Source of the DNA: Oryzisolibacter sp. LB2S
Lineage (GTDB): Bacteria > Pseudomonadota > Gammaproteobacteria > Burkholderiales > Burkholderiaceae_C
DNA: 64,000 nucleotides
Direction of reading: 5' to 3'
Assembly (NCBI RefSeq): GCF_040732315.1
Contig: NZ_CP160388.1
Span: 3,624,501-3,688,500, forward strand
This document shows, in pieces, positions 37,080-45,873 of the stretch (within the stretch, counting starts at the first letter, position 1; each line of letters opens with the position of its first letter). A program made the translations under genes and the position numbers. The notes beneath the pieces were generated by a model. It saw only the letters and a list, made by a program, of their open reading frames with translations. It did not search any database and was not told the origin of the DNA.

Positions 37080-37112
37080 CTGTTTTGATCAACAGTCTGT
37101 ATGCGTGAACAG
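37080..37112 (-). promoter_or_regulatory. Two tandem LexA (SOS) boxes upstream of recA
   Basis: Both boxes fit CTGT-N8-ACAG. The recA-proximal box is 37080-37095 (minus strand CTGTTGATCAAAACAG) and the distal one 37097-37112 (CTGTTCACGCATACAG), one base apart. The arrangement predicts tight, probably cooperative LexA repression of recA. Confidence 0.88.
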
Positions 37113-37152
37113 TAGTTTATGAGGCCGCCATTCTATCCGGAAGATATTTTTA

Positions 37153-37167
37153 GTCAGTTTGCCTGAC
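37153..37167. promoter_or_regulatory. Palindrome upstream of the MarR-family gene (candidate operator)
   Basis: GTCAG-TTTGC-CTGAC is a perfect 5-5-5 inverted repeat 11 bases before the marR-type start codon, in an AT-rich patch. MarR proteins often bind such sites over their own promoter. The link to this regulator is inferred. Confidence 0.45.
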
Positions 37168-37178
37168 AATATGCGCCC

Positions 37179-37661
37179 ATGTTCAACCCGCTCCTCTCCC
37201 ACGCCGACGATTGGCGCCAGACCCACCTGGGCCGCCTCATGGGCCATGCGCTGCGGCGCTTCGACGCGCGCGTGCTGCAGCTCATGGCGCGCGACGTGCA
37301 GGTGCCGCTGGCTCTGTCCAACCTGGCCGCGCGCGAGCAGGTGGGCGCGGCCCATATCCACATCACGCGCCATCTGTCGCTGCAGGGCGACCGCCTGACC
37401 GACCTGGCCGAGCGCGCCGGCATGACCAAGCAGGCCATGGCCAGCCTGGTGGACCAATGCGAGGCCTGGGGCCTGGTCACGCGCGAGGCCGACGCGCACG
37501 ATGCGCGTGCGCGCCGCGTCTGCTTCACGCCCACGGGCCTGGCGTGGCTTGCGGCGTTCCGCGCGGCCGTGGCGCAGGCAGAAAGCGAGTTTCGCGCCGC
37601 GGTCGGCGAGGAGGTGGCCACCGTCGTGGCCCTGGGGCTCGAGGCCTATGCAAACGGCTGA
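37179..37661 (+). CDS. MarR-family transcriptional regulator
   Basis: This 160-residue winged-helix regulator shows the MarR pattern: a first dimerisation helix (residues 10-40), HITRHLSLQGDRLTDLAERAGMTKQAMASLVDQCEAWGLV as recognition helices, a wing with READAHDARARRVCFTPTG, and a C-terminal helix (residues 130-155). It is divergent from recA and ends back-to-back with an Lrp-type gene, with no spacing between stop codons. No neighbouring efflux or catabolic gene shows the target; autoregulation through the palindrome just upstream is likely. Confidence 0.9.
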   Translation: MFNPLLSHADDWRQTHLGRLMGHALRRFDARVLQLMARDVQVPLALSNLAAREQVGAAHIHITRHLSLQGDRLTDLAERAGMTKQAMASLVDQCEAWGLVTREADAHDARARRVCFTPTGLAWLAAFRAAVAQAESEFRAAVGEEVATVVALGLEAYANG

Positions 37662-38135
37662 TCAACGCCCGCGGTCGACGGGGATGACAAGGCTCTCCTT
37701 GACCTCCTCCATCACCACATAGCTGTTGGACTGCGCGGGCACGGGCATCTGCTGCAGGATGGAACCGAGCAGGCTGCGGTATTCCGACATGCCGGCCAGG
37801 CGCGCCTTGACGAGGTAGTCGAAGCTGCCCGAGATCAAATGGCATTCGAGCACCTCGGGCATGTTCTGCAGCTCGTCGCGCACCTTCTTGAAGATCTGCT
37901 CGGACTTCTGCGCCAGCGTGATCTCCACGAACACCAGCAGGCTCTTGCCCAGCGCCGCGGGGTTCACGCGCGCGTGGTAGCCGGTGATCACGCCCTGGGC
38001 CTCCAGGCGCTTGACGCGCTGTGAGCAGGGCGAGGTGGACAGGCCCACGCGCTCGCCGAGTTCGGTCATGGTCAGGCGCCCATCCTGCTGCAACAGGGCC
38101 AGGATGCGCCGGTCTATGGCGTCGAGATCAGACAT
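37662..38135 (-). CDS. Lrp/AsnC-family regulator, probable regulator of dadA
   Basis: This 157-residue protein has an N-terminal helix-turn-helix (IDRRILALLQQDGRLTMTELGERVGLSTSPCSQRVKRLEAQG) and a C-terminal RAM domain (LECHLISGSFDYLVKARL). The start at 38135 gives the usual MSDLDAIDRRIL N-terminus. It is divergent from dadA, as BkdR/DadR-type Lrp proteins often are, and the 126-bp gap contains a symmetrical set of TTGCTG half-sites, one overlapping its own start codon. Control of D-amino-acid breakdown in response to alanine, and autoregulation, are likely. Confidence 0.92.
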   Translation of the reverse strand: MSDLDAIDRRILALLQQDGRLTMTELGERVGLSTSPCSQRVKRLEAQGVITGYHARVNPAALGKSLLVFVEITLAQKSEQIFKKVRDELQNMPEVLECHLISGSFDYLVKARLAGMSEYRSLLGSILQQMPVPAQSNSYVVMEEVKESLVIPVDRGR

Positions 38136-38205
38136 TGCTGAAAAGTAAGGGAAGGAGGGGCACAAACAGCAAACATTGCTGTAGTGCGACGATATTTCAG
38201 CAAAG
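38135..38205. promoter_or_regulatory. TTGCTG-type operator array between lrp and dadA
   Basis: A perfect palindrome CAGCAA-ACA-TTGCTG lies at 38167-38181. It is flanked by a 9-bp inverted repeat, TTGCTGAAA at 38135-38143 and TTTCAGCAA at 38195-38203. Repeated symmetrical half-sites suit multimeric Lrp binding to both promoters. Confidence 0.6.
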
Positions 38206-38261
38206 TATGCGCGCGCAAATCCGTAAAGTCACGATCATTGATCGAACATCGGAGACAGACC

Positions 38262-39572
38262 ATGAAAGTTGTAGTCCTGGGTGCCGGCGTGATCGGCGTG
38301 ACCACCGCCTATTACCTCGCCCGCGCGGGTGCCGAGGTCACCGTGATCGACCGCCAGGACGGCCCGGCGCAGGACACGAGCTTTGCCAACGCCGGCCAGG
38401 TGTCGTTCGGCTACTCCACGCCCTGGGGCGCGCCCGGCATCCCGATGAAGGCCCTCAAGTGGATGTTCGAGAAGCACGCGCCGCTGTCCATCCGCCCCGA
38501 CGGCAGCTTGTTCCAGCTGCGCTGGATGGCCCAGATGCTGCGCAACTGCTCGGCCGAGCGCTACGCCGTGAACAAGGAGCGCATGCTGCGCCTGGCCAAC
38601 TACAGCCGCGAGTGCATACAGCAACTGCGCCGCGACACCGGCATCGCATACGAAGGGCGCCAGGCCGGCACGCTGCAGCTGTTTCGCTCGCAGAAGCAGG
38701 TGGACCAGGCCCAGCGCGACATCGCCGTGCTCGAGGAATGCGGCATCGCCTACGAGCTGCTCGACGCCCAGGGCGTGCGCCGGGCCGAGCCCGCGCTGGC
38801 GCGCGCGGATGCCACGATTGCCGGCGGCCTGCGCCTACCGCAGGACGAGACCGGCGACTGCTTCCAGTTCACCAACGCGCTGGCGCGCATGGCGCAGGCG
38901 CTGGGTGTGAAGTTCCGCTTTGGCACAGGCGTGGATGCACTGCTCTTCGACGGCCATGGCGCCGTGAACGGCGTGCAGCTGGCCACACCCGAGCGCGAGG
39001 TGGTCACGGCCGACCGCTATGTGCTGGCCATGGGCAGCTACTCGCGTGAACTGCTTTTGTCGAGCGGACTGGACATCCCCGTCTACCCGGTCAAGGGCTA
39101 CTCGCTCACCATCCCCATCGAGGACGAGGCGCTGGCGCCCGTCTCCACCGTGCTCGACGAGACCTACAAGATCGCGCTCACGCGCTTTGACAAGCGCATC
39201 CGCGTGGGCGGCATGGCCGAGCTCTCTGGCTTCGACAAGACCCTGCGGCCCCAGCGCCGCGCCACGCTGGAGATGGTCACGCGCCAGCTCTTCCCCGGCG
39301 GCGACCTGGCACGTGCCGAATTCTGGACCGGCCTGCGCCCCATGACGCCCGACAGCACGCCCATCGTCGGCCGCACGCCGCACAAGAACCTGTACCTGAA
39401 CACCGGCCACGGCACGCTGGGCTGGACCATGGCCTGCGGCTCGGGCCGGCTGCTGGCCGACATCCTCACCGGGCGCAAGACCGAGATCTCCACCGACGGC
39501 CTGTCCGTGGACCGCTACCTGGGCGGCGCGCCGGCCAAACCGCTGCGCCACGCCACCGGTCACGCCGCGTAG
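38262..39572 (+). CDS. dadA: D-amino acid dehydrogenase
   Basis: This is a 436-residue FAD enzyme that oxidises D-alanine and other D-amino acids to 2-oxo acids, passing electrons to the respiratory chain at the inner membrane. The N-terminal [18 protein letters not shown] is the dinucleotide-binding motif; [20 protein letters not shown] and the C-terminal [20 protein letters not shown] are characteristic of DadA. The start at 38262 follows GGAGACAGACC. The divergent Lrp gene supports the assignment. No alanine racemase follows here, unlike in the dadAX operons of enterics. Confidence 0.95.
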   Translation: MKVVVLGAGVIGVTTAYYLARAGAEVTVIDRQDGPAQDTSFANAGQVSFGYSTPWGAPGIPMKALKWMFEKHAPLSIRPDGSLFQLRWMAQMLRNCSAERYAVNKERMLRLANYSRECIQQLRRDTGIAYEGRQAGTLQLFRSQKQVDQAQRDIAVLEECGIAYELLDAQGVRRAEPALARADATIAGGLRLPQDETGDCFQFTNALARMAQALGVKFRFGTGVDALLFDGHGAVNGVQLATPEREVVTADRYVLAMGSYSRELLLSSGLDIPVYPVKGYSLTIPIEDEALAPVSTVLDETYKIALTRFDKRIRVGGMAELSGFDKTLRPQRRATLEMVTRQLFPGGDLARAEFWTGLRPMTPDSTPIVGRTPHKNLYLNTGHGTLGWTMACGSGRLLADILTGRKTEISTDGLSVDRYLGGAPAKPLRHATGHAA

Positions 39573-39639
39573 GCCGGCTTGGCACCGGGCTGCGCCCCTT
39601 GCCGCAGATCGGGGCGCACAAGGGTGCAGAACTCCTAGA

Positions 39640-39683
39640 ATTCCGGCAGGTGCCCGCCCCCACGACAGGGACACCTGCGGAAT
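39640..39683. promoter_or_regulatory. Inverted repeat in the leader of the two-component pair
   Basis: ATTCCGGCAGGTG (39640-39652) pairs with CACCTGCGGAAT (39672-39683) with one bulged G, leaving a 19-base loop. It starts beside a -10-like TAGAAT and ends 16 bases before the regulator start codon, so it could be an operator for autoregulation or an RNA hairpin. Confidence 0.4.
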
Positions 39684-39699
39684 CCAGGAGTAATACACC

Positions 39700-40374
<675 letters not shown>

Positions 40375-40382
40375 TGCTCTCT

Positions 40383-40430
40383 TGTTGATAGCTGTCGACG
40401 CTTTCCACAAGGGCGCCAGCGGCCTGAAAC
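40383..40430 (+). repeat. Dispersed palindromic repeat, copy F
   Basis: TGTTGATAGCTGTCGACGCT, a short spacer, then AAGGGCGCCAGCGGCC. It sits between a response regulator and its kinase gene, so transcription probably passes through it. Confidence 0.75.
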
Positions 40431-40440
40431 ACCCAAAACC

Positions 40441-41892
40441 GTGAAACTCTTCCAGCGCGAGCAGCGCTCCCTTTTCGGCGAGATCCTGGACTGGATGCTC
40501 ACCCCGCTGCTGCTGCTGTGGCCCGTGAGCCTGGCGCTGACCTGGCTCGTCGCCCAGGGCCTGGCGAACAAGCCGTTCGACCGCGCGCTCGAATACAACG
40601 CCCATGCGCTGGCCCAGCTCGTCACGGTGCAGGGAGGGCGCGTGGCGTTCAACCTGCCGCAACCCGCGAGCGAGATCCTGCGCGCCGACGAGTCCGACAT
40701 CATCTATTACCAGGTGCTCGGCCCCAAGGGCGAATACCTCTCGGGCGAGCGCGACCTGCCCCTGCCGCCGCCGCCACCGCCCGACGAGCGCCCGTTCTCG
40801 GGCGAGGTCAGGCTGCGCGACACCGAGCTGCGCGGCATCGACATCCGCGTGGCCTACATCTGGGTGCGCGTGCCCCTGCCCGGCGCACCGGCGGCGCTGG
40901 TGCAGGTGGCGGAGACGCGCTCCAAGCGCAGCGTGCTGGCCACCGAGATCATCAAGGGCGTGATGCTGCCGCAGTTCGTCATCCTGCCGCTGGCCGTGCT
41001 GCTGGTGTGGCTGGCCCTGGTGCGCGGCATCAAGCCGCTGCACCAGCTCGAGGAGCGCATTCGCGCGCGCAAGAGCGACGACCTCTCGCCGCTGGACCAC
41101 AAGGCCGTGCCCATGGAGGTGGCGCCGCTCGTCGACTCCGTCAACGACCTGCTGCAGCGCCTGCAGGAATCCATGGCCACGCAAAAGCGCTTCCTGGCCG
41201 ACGCCGCGCACCAGCTCAAGACCCCGCTGGCCGGCCTGCGCATGCAGGCCGACCTGGCCCAGCGCGAGGGCACGAGCACCGAGGAGCTCAAACAGTCGCT
41301 CAAGCAGATCGGACGCTCCTCCATCCGCGCCACACACACGGTGAACCAGCTGCTGGCCCTGGCGCGCGCCGAAGGCGGCAGCACCGTGGTGCAGCGCCAG
41401 CGCGTGGACCTGGCGCGGCTCGTCATCGAGGTGGTGCAGGACAGCGTGCCGCGCGCCATGGACAAGCACATCGACCTGGGCTACGACGGCGCCGACCCCG
41501 GCACGCCCGGCGTGTGGATGGAGGGCAACCCCACACTGCTCAAGGAACTGGTGCGCAACCTGGTGGACAACGCCATCAACTACACGCCCGCGGGGGGCGG
41601 CCAGCCCGGCATGGTGACGGCGCGCGTGCTGCCCGACCGCTTTGCCCAGGTCGTGCTGCTGCAGGTCGAGGACACGGGCCCGGGCGTGCCCGAGGCCGAG
41701 CGCGAACTGGTCTTCCAGCCCTTCTACCGCGCCCTGGGCTCGGAGGCCGACGGTTCGGGCCTGGGCCTGCCCATCGTGCGCGAGATCGCGCGCCAGCATG
41801 GCGCCGACGTGCTGCTCGAGGACGTGCGCCCCGGAGCGCCCATGCCGGGCGCGCGCTTCAGCGTGCGCTTTGCCGCCAGCGCGGACGACTGA
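40441..41892 (+). CDS. Membrane sensor histidine kinase (TctE-like)
   Basis: This is a 483-residue inner-membrane kinase starting at a GTG. It has an N-terminal helix (LTPLLLLWPVSLALTWLVA, about 20-38), a periplasmic sensor region of about 130 residues of the 2CSK_N type, a second helix (FVILPLAVLLVWLALV), a HAMP-like linker, the HisKA box DAAHQLKTPLAGLRMQADLA with its phosphoacceptor histidine, and a HATPase domain with NLVDNAINYTP and DTGPGVP. A proline-rich patch (LPPPPPPDERPFSG) lies in the sensor region. Its partner is the response regulator just upstream. Confidence 0.93.
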   Translation: MKLFQREQRSLFGEILDWMLTPLLLLWPVSLALTWLVAQGLANKPFDRALEYNAHALAQLVTVQGGRVAFNLPQPASEILRADESDIIYYQVLGPKGEYLSGERDLPLPPPPPPDERPFSGEVRLRDTELRGIDIRVAYIWVRVPLPGAPAALVQVAETRSKRSVLATEIIKGVMLPQFVILPLAVLLVWLALVRGIKPLHQLEERIRARKSDDLSPLDHKAVPMEVAPLVDSVNDLLQRLQESMATQKRFLADAAHQLKTPLAGLRMQADLAQREGTSTEELKQSLKQIGRSSIRATHTVNQLLALARAEGGSTVVQRQRVDLARLVIEVVQDSVPRAMDKHIDLGYDGADPGTPGVWMEGNPTLLKELVRNLVDNAINYTPAGGGQPGMVTARVLPDRFAQVVLLQVEDTGPGVPEAERELVFQPFYRALGSEADGSGLGLPIVREIARQHGADVLLEDVRPGAPMPGARFSVRFAASADD

Positions 41893-42364
41893 AGACGCCC
41901 ATTCATCGCGGCCGTATGCCCTCCGCGGCATCAACCGGCCGTTTCAGCCTCCTGGGCGTGCCGCAGCCCGCCCTCGCGTTTCGCTCGCAGCGCCGCCTTC
42001 CTCAGGACGCCCGATGGCGGCGCACGGGCGGACCGTGCCTCGACCCGAGCCGTGGCCATGCACGCGACAGCCCACCGCAATCAACCCATAGACATCGGTA
42101 GAAAAAATCAATGCTTACCGACGACTGACATGGACAAACATTGATTAGTGTTAAATTTGTTTCTCGATGTGACGTGTATTCGCCGGCCGTACGGTGATCC
42201 ATGGCTCTCGCCAGGGGCGCCCCCAGGGCTTCGAGGATGGCACCGACTGCCCGCGTCCGCGGCGTGGCGACACCGGCGGCATGACGCATTCGAGGGCTCG
42301 GGGTGCATCGCCCGGCGCTGCACATCACCGATGGGAAACGGCATTCACGAAGGAGTATCAAGCC
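41893..42364. other. 472-bp intergenic region before the Roadblock/GTPase operon
   Basis: No convincing gene is present; the open frames here lack family features and ribosome-binding sites. An AT-rich island at about 42100-42175 stands out. It holds an inverted repeat AATCAATG (42106-42113)/CATTGATT (42139-42146) and a possible promoter CTGACA (42126-42131) with TTAAAT (42151-42156), 19 bases apart. GAAGGAG just before 42365 is the ribosome-binding site of the first operon gene. A long 5' leader of about 200 bases would result. Confidence 0.45.
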
Positions 42365-42727
42365 ATGCGTACTGACATGTTTCAGCAAGTACTTGAGGAG
42401 TTGAAAAGTTCGTCCGCAGACGTCGAGGCCTCGGCGCTGATATCCACCGACGGCCTGATGATCGCCTCGGCCCTGCCCCAGGGCATGGACGAGGACCGCG
42501 TCGGCGCCATGTCTGCCGCCCTGCTGTCCCTGGGCGACCGCGCCGCGCGCGAACTCGCCCGAGGCACGCTCGAACGCGTGCTGCTGCAGGGCGAGAAGGG
42601 CTACGTCATCATGAGCGCCTGCGGCAACGAGGCCGTGCTGACGGTTCTGGCCAAGCACAACGCCAAGCTCGGCCTGCTGTTCCTGGACATCAAGCGCGCC
42701 GCCGAGGCGCTGGCCAAGCTGATCTGA
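42365..42727 (+). CDS. Roadblock/LC7-domain protein (MglB-like)
   Basis: This 120-residue protein is a single Roadblock/LC7 domain: an N-terminal helix, VEASALISTDGLMIASALP as the first strands, a helix with AAELLSLG-like composition (AALLSLGDRAARELA), then GYVIMSACGNEAVLTVLAK. Proteins of this fold pair with small Ras-like GTPases, as MglB does with MglA or CvnB with CvnD, acting as GTPase-activating or exchange factors. The start at 42365 has GAAGGAG 10-16 bases upstream. It is the first gene of a seven-gene unit that also encodes a P-loop GTPase, which is its likely partner. Confidence 0.88.
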   Translation: MRTDMFQQVLEELKSSSADVEASALISTDGLMIASALPQGMDEDRVGAMSAALLSLGDRAARELARGTLERVLLQGEKGYVIMSACGNEAVLTVLAKHNAKLGLLFLDIKRAAEALAKLI

Positions 42728-42737
42728 GGAGCCGACC

Positions 42738-43232
42738 ATGGGCTTGACCGTACAACAGCCTGCGGCCGATGCGACACGCGCGCGGGAACACCGCTATCAC
42801 GACGGGCGCACGGCCCTCCTGCATGTCAGCGAGCGCGAGCGTCCCTATCCCGCCGGTCGGCTGATCATCTCGCGCACCGACCTGGACGGCGTCATCACCC
42901 ACTGCAACGACGCCTTCGTCGAGATCTCGGGATACGAGCGCGACGAGCTCATAGGCCAGCCGCAGTCCATCCTGCGCCACCCGGACATGCCCCGGGCGCC
43001 CTATGAAGATCTGTGGCGCACCCTGCGCGCCGGCAACAAGTGGCATGGCTACATCAAGAATCTGTGCAAGGACGGGTCGCACTACTGGGTCTACGCGACG
43101 GCCGTACCCAACAGGCGCAACGGCCAGGTGGTGGGCTATACGTCGGTGCGGCGCGAGCCCTCGCGCCGCAAGATCGGCGAGGCCGAGGCGCTGTACAAAC
43201 AACTGCTGGCCAAGGAAGGAGGCGCGTCATGA
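42738..43232 (+). CDS. Stand-alone Aer-type PAS protein
   Basis: This 164-residue soluble protein consists of one PAS domain (about 40-150) and a short C-terminal helix. It carries the same block as the aerotaxis receptor at 2451: RHPDMPRAPYEDLW, with R-H-P-D at residues 80-83, then KDGSHYWVYATAVPNRR. In E. coli Aer these residues hold FAD, so this could be a redox-sensing flavoprotein. Unlike Aer it has no membrane anchor, HAMP or methyl-accepting domain. Its output must be through protein contact, probably with products of this operon. It overlaps the next gene by four bases. Confidence 0.85.
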   Translation: MGLTVQQPAADATRAREHRYHDGRTALLHVSERERPYPAGRLIISRTDLDGVITHCNDAFVEISGYERDELIGQPQSILRHPDMPRAPYEDLWRTLRAGNKWHGYIKNLCKDGSHYWVYATAVPNRRNGQVVGYTSVRREPSRRKIGEAEALYKQLLAKEGGAS

Positions 43233-43981
43233 GCCGATTGAACCTGTTGATCGCCCCCGACTTCGCACCCGAGCGCTTCGCCGGATGGCACATGCTCAAC
43301 ACCGTGCTGCAAAGGCGCACAGACCTCTCCATCCACCTGCTGACGCCCGCATCGGCCGCCGAGCAGGGCGAGCTCATCGCGCGGGGCGACGTGGATGTGG
43401 TCTACGCCAATCCATTCGATGCGGCCTCGATGATCCGCGAGTCGGGCTATGAGGCGATCGCGCGGCCGATCGGCCGGTCCAGCGAGATGGTGATCGCCGC
43501 GGCGGCCAGCTCCGGCAACGAGCACATCACCGACCTGAAGGCCGGCGCCAGGATCGCACTGACCGACAACAAGGACGTCAGACTCATCGGCCTGCGCCTG
43601 CTCGAACCTGCGGACCTGACCGAGGCAGACCTGCGCTGGGAACTGGTGGAGTCGTATCAGGCAGCCGCGCGCATGGCCATCAAGGGCGAGGTCGATGCCT
43701 GCTTCATGCTGGCGCAGGCATACCACTCGCTGTCCGGCCTGACCCGGGCACAGCTCAGGCCGCTGATCGAGAGCAAGCTCACGGACATCACGCATGTGAT
43801 GCTGGTCCATGCGCGCCGCGCGGACGACGCCGCCAGGCTGCAGCAGGCCCTGGTCGGGCTCGCGGGCACTCCCGACGGGCAGCCCGTGCTCGAGGCCCTG
43901 GGCATGGACGACGGCTTTGCTGCCATGACGGCAGAGGACGGCGAGTTCATGCTCGATCTCATGGACACGCTGGTCGACTGA
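43229..43981 (+). CDS. Cytoplasmic PhnD/solute-binding-fold protein
   Basis: This 250-residue protein resembles phosphonate-type periplasmic binding proteins (PhnD, PF12974-like): LLIAPDFAPERFAGW, the DVVYANPFDAASMIRESGY strand-loop, DLKAGARIALTDNKD at the lobe hinge, and AIKGEVDACFMLAQAYHSL. It has no signal peptide or lipobox, and no ABC permease or ATPase gene is nearby, so transport is unlikely. A cytosolic ligand sensor feeding the GTPase module is more plausible. It starts within the stop codon of the PAS gene (ATGA), pointing to coupled translation. The ligand is unknown. Confidence 0.72.
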   Translation: MSRLNLLIAPDFAPERFAGWHMLNTVLQRRTDLSIHLLTPASAAEQGELIARGDVDVVYANPFDAASMIRESGYEAIARPIGRSSEMVIAAAASSGNEHITDLKAGARIALTDNKDVRLIGLRLLEPADLTEADLRWELVESYQAAARMAIKGEVDACFMLAQAYHSLSGLTRAQLRPLIESKLTDITHVMLVHARRADDAARLQQALVGLAGTPDGQPVLEALGMDDGFAAMTAEDGEFMLDLMDTLVD

Positions 43982-43982
43982 C

Positions 43983-44564
43983 ATGCAGATCACCCCATCG
44001 CTGCAGGCACGCGCGCGCCACAGGCAGGCCGGGCGCGGCGTGTTGCGAACCCCGGGCGACTGGGGCGCGCACGAGGCGCATGTCGCCACCGCCGGCGCGC
44101 TCGACGGCACGGAGCCCCTGCAGGGCGCCATCGTCGATTGCCTGCACGCCTGCGCCCCCGCGCCCGATCGCCTGGGCCGGCTGCTCGCGCAGCCGCTGGT
44201 GTCCGGGCGTCTGGCGCCGCCTGTGTTGCAGACCTTCGCCGCGCTGGCGCGCAGCGGCCGGCGCCTGCCGCGCATCACGCCGCTGGCCACGCGCTACTGC
44301 GTCCTGGCCTCGCCATCGCTGGATGTGCCCTCACGTGCCGTGCTGTGCGGCGTGGATGACTCGCGCGGCATCGCCCAGGCGGCCATACCACGGCTGCTGC
44401 AGGGCGACGCGGTGGCGGAGGAGGCCTTTCTGCGGCATTGCGAGGGCGCCCGCGACACGCTGGCCTTCATGCTGGCGCGCAGGGCCCTGACGCGCAGCGG
44501 ACGCGTCCTGGCGCAGCGCTGGGACGCTGTCGCCATGTTGCTGGAGAAGGAGGTGTCGGCATGA
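43983..44564 (+). CDS. Unrecognised 193-residue protein in the Roadblock/GTPase operon
   Basis: I do not recognise a family. The protein is soluble and arginine/alanine-rich, with two visible parts: an N-terminal region ending near residue 60 (GAIVDCLHACAPAPDRLGRLL) and a C-terminal helical region (AEEAFLRHCEGARDTLAFMLARRAL). ITPLATRYCVLASPSLDVP in the middle looks like beta strands. It begins one base after the previous stop and overlaps the next gene by four bases, so it is certainly part of the operon. A scaffold or adaptor role is a guess from context. Confidence 0.7.
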   Translation: MQITPSLQARARHRQAGRGVLRTPGDWGAHEAHVATAGALDGTEPLQGAIVDCLHACAPAPDRLGRLLAQPLVSGRLAPPVLQTFAALARSGRRLPRITPLATRYCVLASPSLDVPSRAVLCGVDDSRGIAQAAIPRLLQGDAVAEEAFLRHCEGARDTLAFMLARRALTRSGRVLAQRWDAVAMLLEKEVSA

Positions 44565-45859
44565 GCGGCGTTCTGCTCGCAGGGCTGACCGACAGGGAAG
44601 CCGCCGCAACAGAGATATTGATCGGCATGCACTGGCGCAGGCAGCGGGTGGTGACGATCGCCCGGAACAACAGCCTGTCAGTCCCCGGACAAGGCAGCGA
44701 TGCACGCGCATGCGGACATTGCGTCATCGACCTGTTCGGGCTGGGCATGCGCAGGCATTCGGCGGACAACGAGGCGCGGCTGCTCGCGTTCCTCGACGGG
44801 CGTCCGGCGGTACTGCTGATATGGGGTTCGGGCGGTGGCTGGCTGGAGTCGCCTCTGGCGCGCGGCGACGCACCGCGCCTTGCCTGGATCAACCTCCACT
44901 ACACCAGCGCGCAGATGCTCGACGCGCTCAGGAGCATTGGCATGAACGAGCCAGCCAGCGAGCCACAGCCAGGCGCAGGACGCCCCGGTGCCGATCCGGC
45001 CTCGACCCAGGGGTCCCCCCCGACGCCCGCCCCGACCGCCGAGACACCGACCGAGCTGCCGGCCTGGCGCCGGGCACTGGCACTCGCGGAGCAGATCAAG
45101 AACGCCCACAGCGGCGCCCAGGCCACGCCGCGGCAGCCCTTGGTCTCCCCCGACCCCGCAGAGGCGGCCGACCACTCCGCCGCCTGGCGGCCCGAGGGAT
45201 TGCGCACGCTCGTGGCGGCCATGCCGCAAGTGTGGCGATTGCCGGTGATGGAGCTGATGGTGCGCCTCGCCACGGCGGACGGTCTTCAGCTGCTGCGCGC
45301 GGGCGACGAGGCGATATGCGTGCTCGACCCACGCCAGGGATGGCTGGTGAGCGGCGTTTCGCTCGAGACCCTGGTCTCGCGGCTGCAGACGCCCGGCGTG
45401 AACGCCTGCGCCACACTCACCCCCATAGAGCCGGCGCAGCTCGAGGACGCACTGCACCAGATCGCCAGCGAGCCTCTGCACCGTCACTGGAATGCACTGG
45501 ACCACGCGCTCTGGGAGCTCGCCGGTGACGCCCTGAAAGACCTGCGGCTCGAACCCCGGGGCGACCTGTCGCTGCGCCTGCGCCGCTTTCCCAACTTCAC
45601 GCGGCTGTCACGCGTGGGCCCGCTGGACATCCAGCTCGCGACCATCTGCGCGCGCGCATCGCAGTCGCTGGCGGACCTCGTGCGCGCATTCCCCGGCAAG
45701 GCGCAGGAGGTGTATCGCTTCGCGCTGCTGACGAGCCTGTGCGGAGCAGCGGCCGTGCAGGGCGGCGGCGCGGACGCACGCAGGACCGGCTTGCCGATGG
45801 CACGACCGGCCGCGGCCCAACGCGGATTCTTCAAGTCACTTCTCGACAGGCTTTTCTGA
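44561..45859 (+). CDS. Unrecognised two-domain protein in the Roadblock/GTPase operon
   Basis: This is a 432-residue soluble protein of no family I can name. Residues 1-130 alternate strands and helices (MSGVLLAGLTDREAAATEIL, GRPAVLLIWGSGGGWLESP, YTSAQMLDALRSIG) in a way that faintly recalls a receiver domain without its acidic phosphorylation pocket. A proline/alanine/threonine-rich linker spans about 130-200. Residues 210-432 form a second domain with LRTLVAAMPQVWRLPVMELMVRLA and a tail FFKSLLDRLF. It overlaps the previous gene by four bases and precedes the GTPase by 14 bases, so it may be an effector or regulator of that GTPase. Confidence 0.68.
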   Translation: MSGVLLAGLTDREAAATEILIGMHWRRQRVVTIARNNSLSVPGQGSDARACGHCVIDLFGLGMRRHSADNEARLLAFLDGRPAVLLIWGSGGGWLESPLARGDAPRLAWINLHYTSAQMLDALRSIGMNEPASEPQPGAGRPGADPASTQGSPPTPAPTAETPTELPAWRRALALAEQIKNAHSGAQATPRQPLVSPDPAEAADHSAAWRPEGLRTLVAAMPQVWRLPVMELMVRLATADGLQLLRAGDEAICVLDPRQGWLVSGVSLETLVSRLQTPGVNACATLTPIEPAQLEDALHQIASEPLHRHWNALDHALWELAGDALKDLRLEPRGDLSLRLRRFPNFTRLSRVGPLDIQLATICARASQSLADLVRAFPGKAQEVYRFALLTSLCGAAAVQGGGADARRTGLPMARPAAAQRGFFKSLLDRLF

Positions 45860-45873
45860 GGAACAGGACTTCC

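Noticed and set aside
41893..42364. Small genes in the gap before the GTPase operon
   Set aside because: The open frames lack ribosome-binding sites, recognisable composition or family features.
42738..43981. Phosphonate uptake locus
   Set aside because: The PhnD-like protein lacks a signal peptide and no permease, ATPase or C-P lyase gene is present.
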